The notes under the pieces were generated by a model. The model ran no database searches and was not told the origin of the DNA. It worked only from the letters and a program-made list of their open reading frames with translations. The translations under genes were made by a program, and so were the position numbers. A stretch of 42,237 bases of DNA from Candidatus Zhuqueibacterota bacterium (lineage in GTDB: Bacteria; Zhuqueibacterota; Zhuqueibacteria; Residuimicrobiales; Residuimicrobiaceae): the NCBI GenBank assembly GCA_963169875.1, contig CAUJEL010000028.1:1-42237 (forward strand), given 5' to 3'. Shown piece after piece: positions 9,701-15,581 of the stretch; within the stretch, counting starts at the first letter, position 1; each line of letters opens with the position of its first letter.

Positions 9701-10177
9701 TTTCAATTTTTGACGCGTTTGAAGATCAAGGTGGGAACGGAGAAAAAGTATGGCCTGCCCGGACGCACAAAAGCGAAATATCTCAAGCTGGTGGTGGTCG
9801 AGCCCAAATGGACCTCGGGCGGCTGGCGCCAGATCGTCGAATTTGGCGTGCACTGTCTCGATCAAAGAGGCGCCAAACCGGCGAGTGAAAGCGTGGTTTT
9901 GGCCGCTGTTCCGCTGGAGTTTGGTTTGGGCCAGAATTATCCCAATCCATTCAATCCCGTCACCACCATCCCCTATCAGCTGGCGAATGCCGGTCATGTG
10001 ACCTTAAAAATCTATGACATGCTGGGTCATGAGGTGGCCATACTGGTCGATGGCGAGCAGGCGGCCGGGTGGTATCAGGTGGAGTGGTCAGCCCGACAAA
10101 TGGCCAGCGGCACTTATTTCTGCCGGCTTACGGCTGGCGCGCAGCAGTCCGTGCGGAAACTGGTGGTGACGAAATAA
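6797..10177 (+). CDS. Secreted multidomain GH99/GH71-like protein with type-A C-terminal sorting domain
   Basis: A 1126-residue exported protein. A signal peptide covers residues 1-20 (MKKWLLFLAM onward, ending FSQ). The N-terminal 380 residues are beta-rich and unassigned. An SdrD/Cna-B-like domain at about 385-485 begins GSIGDWVWEDSNHNGRQDE. Residues about 490-815 resemble GH99/GH71-type glycan-active barrels: WYDPWYG near 497, DAFVVNWFG, and WNDYNHATQ near 780, where many relatives have a WNEW-type motif. A discoidin-like domain spans about 880-1025. The last 80 residues start NYPNPFNP and end in a Lys-rich sorting signal, suggesting type IX-like export. ATG 6797 is preferred over 6791 because AAGGAG is then 7 bases upstream. 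The substrate is unknown; alpha-mannan-like glycans are a family-based guess. Confidence 0.85.
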   Translation: MKKWLLFLAMIFSFAQLFSQEYSYLPTANEHDAKMFEIISTGASGDIGTELLEFRLEVSQTWPTLRLGIYDGDITAHTIGHWDARAANITPPPTLYIVYADPQGDGTDMVLCGTWNSTMMPDDAWYDCVVPLRPEARNKNGNYIYRLQVTTNNPHFPQWYANRFKLRVNGKLGIHANTFEFVGGLTSVLDLPYIYPQTSLTPPYGPFVPTTYDGTFQWFFYLPRPVNYIEFWDGEFDYGQASLSLPHDTDDPNTPNNVLPPWGYLGDETLPEGVRLAAPVDDTPYPLYLRTPNVYYELVAPDGAVYRNDNPSGNREWEKFRVDTAPFDPSIMDYHANALPAGVYQVNIYGVDMGNSKNMRFFETISGVSDEGKPIITVPVPPEHLGSIGDWVWEDSNHNGRQDENEEGLAHVTLRLVNDLGFQISKTMTDENGNYLFKNVPAGRYTILLDAATIPWGLRNTTFNLPYSISLDKGERHREADFGYTPLEGASCREVLAWYDPWYGSEKSAHPLRHWSAENQGGIADTAAFDLYVPSHQQADINPLFDSTDPDMWEHDILLAWAAHVDAFVVNWFGKDSYEQSGLKGLLDTAERLYQQYGASGFDFRIIVAYHEEALGDLDDNLVFLADSVFTHPAYYHQRESLPRPLFVYAPQHTLAVQDFMTALQGASPEKVVVCWNWEPGYTEPAGLVDSVYPWPLHEKANWDDQSGMKWGEEYLDEFYATAANLDIRFITAGVWPGYDDRLYVNGINHWMQRLDGRVYTTTWDKLNAAFPPWVLIHSWNDYNHATQVQNTYDYTDLYVRLTQSRARAWKYGNGCADGGGERDITVPELVVNARKLGASEEQITALISDFISRGQIQVQAPQLAMAAVVAPNALVFVKGSPSHFGQSWENAVDGDRDGWDGTATVKPKGSDYSKDAWAIFRFGDGETYQFDYLTMQTDNGVDDDRYPERQAKVVDFYVSTAGQDENDFQFLTRLKIKVGTEKKYGLPGRTKAKYLKLVVVEPKWTSGGWRQIVEFGVHCLDQRGAKPASESVVLAAVPLEFGLGQNYPNPFNPVTTIPYQLANAGHVTLKIYDMLGHEVAILVDGEQAAGWYQVEWSARQMASGTYFCRLTAGAQQSVRKLVVTK

Positions 10178-10187
10178 GGAAAATTTT

Positions 10188-10270
10188 CCGGTAGGTAGTG
10201 GTGAAAATCCGGCTATATGGAAGATGTATAGTCATGAGGTAGCCGGAAGTAAAAAGTCCAATCTTACCGG
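10188..10270 (+). other. Nested inverted repeats, possible structured RNA
   Basis: Outer arms CCGGTA (10188-10193) and TACCGG (10265-10270) enclose a perfect 8-bp inner stem, TCCGGCTA (10208-10215) with TAGCCGGA (10240-10247). The unpaired joins are purine-rich (GTGGTGAAAA, AGTAAAAAG), typical of folded RNA. The 3' arm runs directly into GGAGG and an ATG at 10279 that opens only a 23-codon frame. The RNA class is not recognised. Confidence 0.4.
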
Positions 10271-10311
10271 AGGATTTAATGTATTCGACACGCAGTAGTA
10301 ATAATATTGAT

Positions 10312-10337
10312 CGCCCAGGGAATCATTTCCCTGGGCG
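10312..10337. repeat. Hairpin repeat (GATCG...GCGGAAT family), copy 1
   Basis: A perfect 11-bp stem with loop TCAT lies inside the frame GATCG...GCGGAAT. A second hairpin of CCCCCGGG and CCCGGGGG follows within 70 bases. The same frame with different stem bases recurs at 22787-22818, so the stem is conserved by compensation rather than by sequence. It could also terminate transcription of the secreted-protein gene, although no T-run follows. Confidence 0.7.
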
Positions 10338-10400
10338 GAATAAAGAATGATTAAGCCGTGTCCATCGAGCCCCCGGGCATCTCATTCCCGGGGGTGCGCC

Positions 10401-10460
10401 TTGTCATCTTCCCCCTTTGTCATCTTCCCCCTTTGTCATCCCCCTTGTCCTTCTCCCCCT
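10401..10460. repeat. Short tandem repeat, unit TTGTCATCTTCCCCCT
   Basis: Units begin at 10401, 10417, 10433, 10445 and 10460, with spacings of 16, 16, 12 and 15 bases. The last unit merges with the left end of the MITE-like element at 10462, whose terminus also reads TTGTCAT. Confidence 0.8.
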
Positions 10461-10461
10461 T

Positions 10462-10624
10462 GTCATGGTGTAACCATCTTTTAGCATCCGCGGCAGGTCT
10501 CGGTGTAGACGCCACAAGATCCTTACAGGATGACAAAAAGAATAGAACCATGCCGCGCCGTTGGCGACACCAGCGCGGTGGCGGATGCAGTTGGTATTTG
10601 CTAAAAGGTCCCTGCTGGATGACA
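10462..10624. mobile_element. MITE-like dispersed element, copy A
   Basis: A 163-bp element bounded by imperfect terminal inverted repeats of about 25 bases: left GTCATGGTGTAACCATCTTT, right ending GCTAAAAGGTCC...GGATGAC. Related copies lie at 29034-29198 and 41596-41707. It has no coding capacity. An internal copy of the right end (AAGATCC...GGATGACA near 10518-10535) suggests a composite structure. Confidence 0.7.
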
Positions 10625-10694
10625 GGCGGGGGGAGGGCGTCATACTTATGTGTATAGCAAAACGCGTTTTCCTAAAGCGCGCAGCGACGATGGA

Positions 10695-10843
10695 TTTCCG
10701 CCTGAAAGCGGGACTACGAACTTTCGCCTGGCAGGATTTTTTGTACGCTTTTCGCCGGTTCTGGTATAGCCAGCGTTCGTAGTACCGGCTTTAGCCGGCC
10801 TCATTTCCGCCTGAAGTCGGGACTACGAACTTTCGCCTGGCAG
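10695..10843. repeat. REP-type paired palindromes, about 1.4 units of the 109-bp family
   Basis: TTTCCGCCTGAA recurs at 10695 and 10804, again a 109-base period. The complete part shows the symmetry clearly: GTTCGTAGT and ACTACGAAC form outer inverted arms around two inner hairpins. It lies directly against the stop codon of the binding-protein gene at 10850. Confidence 0.9.
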
Positions 10844-10849
10844 AATGTT

Positions 10850-12103
10850 TCAAAGGGCCGTTAAATTTCGCGTCGCCTGATCATTGGTCCCATCATAATA
10901 GGCGCTCTTGACCCACGTAGTTTTTCCGCCGCTGGCATCGATGCGCCAGAAATCATAATTGCCCGCTTTGCGATCGCCGGCTGCATTCAATACAGTCCAG
11001 CCGGTGGCGCCGAAATAGGAATTGGCCTGACGGGCAAATTCTGTCTTGAAATCGGGCCAGACCACGCCGGATCCATCGGTCGCGTTCAGCGTATTGGCCA
11101 GCACCCAGACCGCATCATAGACCGCCAATGAAAATGGATTGGCGTCATTGCCGGTTTTACTTTTTATGCGTGCGGCGAGGGGCTCCCAGATGGCAGCGGC
11201 CGATTGATCAAAACTCAGATTGGGACTCTCCGCCTGCGTTTGAAAAGCAACCGCGGAGGCAACGGCATCGCCCCGCAAGGTCTCGTTCAACGCCACCCCA
11301 TCTCCACAGTACCATTTGATGCCCGTGAGCACGGTGTCCGCGGCCAGGGTGCGAAAGATGGTGACGATTTCGTCGAAAGAGGCGGCATAAACCGCAACTT
11401 TAGCGGCCCCTTTTTGCGCGATGGCCTGGTCCACCTGGGCACGGATTTGCGCGACTGCAGCAGAAAAATCGCTTGTGGCTGGTTCATAGCGGTATCCGCT
11501 GAAAAAAGTGCCGCCGTTTGCCTCAAAGGCTGTTTTCACCGCGTCGTGCAATCCCTGATTACCGGCATCATTGCGCCATAACGGCACCATGGCCTGAATG
11601 CCGTCCAGCTTGCACAACGCCGCAATAGCCGGACCTTCACTCATATCGGAAGGGCAAAAGCGGTAAATATTATCATCCGCGATGGCCAATCTGCCGGCGG
11701 TGCTGTAATGGCTGATCACCAGAAGATTGTTGGCATCGGCGTGGGATTTAACCGCATCCACTTCGGCGCTGGACGAAGGTCCGACGAAATACCTGATGCC
11801 TTGCCCTGCCTGTGCCTTGAGGAGATTGGTGGCAAGGGTTGGGTCGAGCTGGGTGTCCTCGATCACGCCGGCAAGACGGATGGGCTGATCGTTTTTGCTG
11901 AAGACGGCGTTGATGTCCTCGATGGCCAACTCCATGGCGGTCTTGCTGTCCTGTCCCAGCGCCGCGAGGTTTGAGGTGATGGAAAAGAGACCACCGATCT
12001 TGATGGTTTTTGTCACTTCCGGTTGAATGATTATTTTTTCCCGGGTGCAGGACACCAGGATGGCCATTAACGCAAAAGACATCAAAACGCGCTGCAGTTT
12101 CAT
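10850..12103 (-). CDS. ABC-type substrate-binding lipoprotein, branched-chain amino acid (LivJ-like) family
   Basis: A 417-residue lipoprotein of the type 1 periplasmic binding fold. Residues 1-19 form a lipoprotein signal with lipobox LVSC and the acylated Cys at 19. The mature start TIKIGGLFSITSNLAALGQDSKTAMELAIEDIN is typical of LivJ-like receptors, including the G...A...G...A.ELA pattern. A mid-protein segment with GPSSSAEVDAV and VISHYSTA matches the ligand hinge. AAGGAG lies 7 bases before the ATG at 12103. No permease or ATPase genes are adjacent, so it may serve a distant transporter or act as a sensor. The ligand is unknown; amino acids or amides are typical for the family. Confidence 0.88.
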   Translation of the reverse strand: MKLQRVLMSFALMAILVSCTREKIIIQPEVTKTIKIGGLFSITSNLAALGQDSKTAMELAIEDINAVFSKNDQPIRLAGVIEDTQLDPTLATNLLKAQAGQGIRYFVGPSSSAEVDAVKSHADANNLLVISHYSTAGRLAIADDNIYRFCPSDMSEGPAIAALCKLDGIQAMVPLWRNDAGNQGLHDAVKTAFEANGGTFFSGYRYEPATSDFSAAVAQIRAQVDQAIAQKGAAKVAVYAASFDEIVTIFRTLAADTVLTGIKWYCGDGVALNETLRGDAVASAVAFQTQAESPNLSFDQSAAAIWEPLAARIKSKTGNDANPFSLAVYDAVWVLANTLNATDGSGVVWPDFKTEFARQANSYFGATGWTVLNAAGDRKAGNYDFWRIDASGGKTTWVKSAYYDGTNDQATRNLTAL

Positions 12104-12243
12104 GTCAAGCTCCTTGGATTTGTTTTGTACCCGGACCCTGTGTCAGGGAGCACTCAAAGCTCATTCCCATTCACCCATGAAGTGAGAGCATTTGAGCTTT
12201 ATGGGTGTAGTAGCACAGAATCCGGGTTGAAAAATCGGTACCT

Positions 12244-14034
12244 CTAGGCCTTTGACTTGCTGAAATGGGCTTCGATCTCTTCCAGCGTTTTTCCCTTGGT
12301 CTCCGGCAGGAAAAAGGCCGCGGTGATGAAATAGATGACCGTGCATCCGGCAAAAATGAAAAAGATGGTCGAATAGCCGTATTTGCCCACGGTGGGCAGA
12401 AAAATCGCCGCGATGGTGGTGGAGACCGCCTGGTTGATGAGCAGCGCGATGCTCATGCCATTGGAGCGGATGCGCGTTGGCATGAGTTCCGAGAGGGCCA
12501 GCCAGACGCAGACGCCGGGTCCGACCGCGAAAAAGCCCATGAATATAAAGAGAAAAATAGCGATGGTCCAGCCGCGTTCTTGTGAAGGCACGGGCGTGAC
12601 CAGGGCATTTTCAATTTTCAGCGGCGCCGATTGGGCGGCATCGAGATCCGCAAAGGGATTGGTGAAAAAAGCGATGGTTTTGTTGGAAGGCAGGCTGGTG
12701 GCGCGATCGATCTGGATCGGTTTGGCGAGACTGTCGCTTGAGCGCACCACCTTGGTGGCCGCCCGGAAATCGCCGTACGAGTAGATGATAATCAGGCTGG
12801 AGGGATTGCCGAGCAGGGGTTGTCCCGCGGGACCGCTCGCCCCCAGTATCTGCATTGCGATGCCGGGGTTATACGGCAAGGTCAGGCTCTGTTCACCCGT
12901 CACCTGCATTTGCACCTGTTCGCGGCAGTCGATGCGCTGCTGTTCCACGCCATTGAACAACAAGGCGACCACCACCAGGGAACCGATGATGCCTGCCGAG
13001 CCCAGGGAGAGGAGAAATTTCCGCCCTTTTTTGTCGACCAGCATGACGCCGATGATGGTGATCAAAAAATTGACGCTGGTGAGGATGACATAGCCCCAAT
13101 GGGCGGCCACATCGGACAATCCCGCCTGGATGAGGATGGTGGCGTTATAGCCGATGATGGAATTGACACCCGTGGCCTGATTGCAGGCGAGGATGATGCA
13201 GGCCAGCAAAAAGGGGATGACGTATTTGCGTTTGAGCAGCGATTCTTTCACGGCTTGACCGTTGACCTTGCGCGATTTTTTCTCCGCTTGCAGGCTCTCT
13301 TCCATCTCGCGCAGTTCGATCTCGGTTTGTTCTTCCGTGCGGGAGCGCAGCAGGGCGGCGCGCGCCGCCTCTTTTTTGCCGCGGCTGTATAACCAGCGCG
13401 GCGATTCGGCGACGAGCAGACTGCCGATGACAAAGAGAATGCCCGGCGGCAAGGAGACCCAGAAAATGCTGCGCCAGGCCGTATCCTTGGCGGCGAATAG
13501 TTTGGCGGCATCGCCGAGCGCTTCCACATTGCTGAGCCAAATGCTGAAGAAAATCGCGATGAAGGCGGCCGCCACAATGCCGAGCGTCAACAGCCATTGA
13601 AAGATGCCGGTGCCTTTCCCGCGCGTCGATGCGCTGAGGCATTCGGCCAGATAGAGGGGGACGACCACGCCGATGAGTCCCGCGCTGATGCCCTGCAGCA
13701 GGCGGCCGAGAACCAGGGGGCCATATCCCTGGGCGAGCGCTATGGCCGGAATGCTGACGACGAACAAAACGCCGCTCAGTGCCATCAGCTTCTTGCGGCC
13801 CATCCAGTCGGCGAGCATGCCGGCGAAGAGGGTCGAGATGACGCTGCCCAGCAGCACGGCGGCGACGATGAAGGAGAGCTGGCCGGCATTGAGGCCGGAT
13901 GTGGCTTCCAGATAGGGCAGGGCGCCGGCGATGATGCCCACATCCACGCCATAGAGTAACCCGCCCAGTCCCGCCACCAGCAGCAGGAAACGATTATAGC
14001 CGCTTTTTGAGTTGCTGTTTATTGCGTCCGCCAT
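12244..14034 (-). CDS. Sugar porter family MFS transporter with a large extracytoplasmic insertion
   Basis: A 596-residue inner-membrane symporter of the sugar porter family. Family signatures are present in order: GGLLYGVDVGIIAGALP in TM1 (26-40), ADWMGRKK at 75-82, GRLLQGISAG at 110-119, AESPRWLYSRGKK at 209-221, VDKKGRKF at 333-340 and PETKGKTLEEIE at 577-588. Typical members have about 450-480 residues; the excess is mainly an insertion at about 361-487 between TM9 and TM10, predicted outside the cytoplasm. AAAGGAT lies upstream of ATG 14034. The neighbouring NahK-like kinase, transcribed just before it, suggests an amino sugar or related monosaccharide, but the substrate is not fixed by sequence. 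Confidence 0.9.
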   Translation of the reverse strand: MADAINSNSKSGYNRFLLLVAGLGGLLYGVDVGIIAGALPYLEATSGLNAGQLSFIVAAVLLGSVISTLFAGMLADWMGRKKLMALSGVLFVVSIPAIALAQGYGPLVLGRLLQGISAGLIGVVVPLYLAECLSASTRGKGTGIFQWLLTLGIVAAAFIAIFFSIWLSNVEALGDAAKLFAAKDTAWRSIFWVSLPPGILFVIGSLLVAESPRWLYSRGKKEAARAALLRSRTEEQTEIELREMEESLQAEKKSRKVNGQAVKESLLKRKYVIPFLLACIILACNQATGVNSIIGYNATILIQAGLSDVAAHWGYVILTSVNFLITIIGVMLVDKKGRKFLLSLGSAGIIGSLVVVALLFNGVEQQRIDCREQVQMQVTGEQSLTLPYNPGIAMQILGASGPAGQPLLGNPSSLIIIYSYGDFRAATKVVRSSDSLAKPIQIDRATSLPSNKTIAFFTNPFADLDAAQSAPLKIENALVTPVPSQERGWTIAIFLFIFMGFFAVGPGVCVWLALSELMPTRIRSNGMSIALLINQAVSTTIAAIFLPTVGKYGYSTIFFIFAGCTVIYFITAAFFLPETKGKTLEEIEAHFSKSKA

Positions 14035-14153
14035 GATACATCCTTTCCTGTGATTAACCTTTTCTTAGTACCGAGAAGGCTCAAACCTGTGCCAGCAGGT
14101 TACGAAGAGTGCGACTCACTCAATGTAGAATTGTTAAGCCCGATTTATTCATG

Positions 14154-14301
14154 AACCGCCGATGGCGCAAAGACCGCCGGGCTGTTATTGTTGAAGTAGG
14201 GAACAAAGTACAATTTAACTTTCTTTTCAGTTTTAAAAGCGACTATTGATGCTGTTAGTATGTTTTGCTTTTCTTTGCGTATCTCCGCGGCCTCGGCGGT
14301 T
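14154..14301. repeat. Inverted repeat pair around the NahK-like gene stop
   Basis: The left arm AACCGCCGATGGCGCAAAG at 14154 and the right arm CTTTGCG...CCTCGGCGGTT ending at 14301 are inverted copies about 110 bases apart. The right arm reaches into the last codons of the kinase gene and its TAA. A related fragment, CCGCCGAGTGCGCAGAGCCCG, occurs near 27901, and the motif resembles a dispersed repeat common in many environmental genomes. Confidence 0.55.
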
Positions 14302-15427
14302 AATAATTCTGGTTAGAAATCCGGCGCACCATCTCTTCCATTTCAGGTTCGTGCGCCTCGATGGAGGCGACGAGTTTGAATTGATTGCGCGCGCGCACGA
14401 GGTTGTGCTCCGGGTATTTGATTTTGTAATAGGTATCGCCGTTGAGGTAATCGCCCAAAAAACGGATGCCTTGCTCAAAGGTGATCAGTTTGCCGGAAAA
14501 AACGAGATGATTGATTTCCACCGGATTGAGGAACGCAGCGGCTTCGGAAAGATAGCCCTCCACCAGCGCATTGAACATGGCCAGATCGATTTGCACTTTA
14601 CTCAAATCGGATTCATCTTCCGCGGCGGTGCAGGAGGCGCTGCGCACCATGTCGCCGAAATCATAGAGGGCACTGCCGGGCATCACCGTATCCAGATCGA
14701 TGATGCAGATAGCTTCTCCCGTGCTCTCGTCCAGCAGGATGTTGTTCAGTTTGCTGTCGTTGTGGGTGATGCGTTCGGGAATATCTCCGCTTTTCATGAG
14801 ATCGATCAGGACGGGCGCCAGCGCCCGACGCTGCAGGGCAAAGTCGATGTCCGGCTGGCATGCGGCGGCGCGCCCGGCGCGGTTCTGCTGCAGGGCTTGT
14901 TCAAAATCCGTAAAACGCGAGGCGGTATGATGGAAATTGGGGATGGTCTCATGAAGCCGGGGGCCTGGCAGATCGATCAGCATTTTTTGAAACCGGGCAA
15001 ACGAGGCGGCGGTCAGTAAAGCTTGCTCCGCAGAGGCAATGATGTCAAAGGTTCGGGTGCGCTCGATGAGCTGACACATCCGCCAGCAACCGCCGTCGCT
15101 GTCGTTAAAAAAATGCGCGCCATTCCTGGTGGGGAAAAACTGCAGGCAGCGGCGTTCAATATCCGTCGCGTGTTGTTGAGCCATTTTATGACGCTGGTGA
15201 TTGGTGACGCGGAGGATGTTCTCCATCAGCTCATCGGGTTGTTTAAAGATGGCGGTGTTGATGCGCTGGAGGATATAGTTGCGCTGCTTTCCTTCTTGCA
15301 GCAGCTCGATCCGGTAGGTATCGTTAATGTGGCCTGATCCGAAAGGGCTGCCGGAGATGAATTGGCCGTCGACGGCAATGGCTGCTGTGATGCGTGCCAT
15401 CGCCGTGGTGGAAAGTGTTGACTGCAT
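14300..15427 (-). CDS. NahK-like sugar 1-kinase (aminoglycoside phosphotransferase fold)
   Basis: A 375-residue soluble kinase resembling N-acetylhexosamine 1-kinase (about 360 residues), which forms the sugar-1-phosphate used for nucleotide-sugar salvage. The nucleotide loop FGSGHINDTYRI is at 29-40. The catalytic Brenner motif THNDSKLNN is at 221-229 (Asp224 base, Asn229 metal). IIDLDTVMPGSALYDFGD at 242-259 carries the Mg-binding Asp. The IDLDTVMPG form is characteristic of the NahK branch rather than antibiotic kinases. GGACC lies 12 bases before the ATG, a weak site. It lies upstream of the sugar porter gene in the same direction, separated by 265 bases of repeat. The exact sugar is inferred from the family. 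Confidence 0.85.
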   Translation of the reverse strand: MQSTLSTTAMARITAAIAVDGQFISGSPFGSGHINDTYRIELLQEGKQRNYILQRINTAIFKQPDELMENILRVTNHQRHKMAQQHATDIERRCLQFFPTRNGAHFFNDSDGGCWRMCQLIERTRTFDIIASAEQALLTAASFARFQKMLIDLPGPRLHETIPNFHHTASRFTDFEQALQQNRAGRAAACQPDIDFALQRRALAPVLIDLMKSGDIPERITHNDSKLNNILLDESTGEAICIIDLDTVMPGSALYDFGDMVRSASCTAAEDESDLSKVQIDLAMFNALVEGYLSEAAAFLNPVEINHLVFSGKLITFEQGIRFLGDYLNGDTYYKIKYPEHNLVRARNQFKLVASIEAHEPEMEEMVRRISNQNY

Positions 15428-15581
15428 CGCGGGATAAGGTCCTTTTATAATGGATGGAATGAGAATCAGCCGCTTTGTTTTTTCGCTGCAAAAACTGTCA
15501 AGGCAATATAGTTATTCAACAGCATCAAAATCAATAAAAAAGTCAAAGCGATCGTCAAGTGAATCATTGCATTTGTCGCGA

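Noticed and set aside
8471-9997. 508-residue minus-strand frame inside the secreted-protein gene
   Set aside because: Long antisense frames are common in GC-rich genes; the plus strand has a signal peptide, recognisable domains and a sorting signal.
10188-10270. Cobalamin riboswitch
   Set aside because: GGTGAAAATCCGG recalls part of that class, but the other conserved blocks are absent, and no B12-related gene follows.
10358-10657. 99-residue frame in the repeat region
   Set aside because: It runs through tandem repeats and the MITE-like element, has no ribosome-binding site and no family resemblance.
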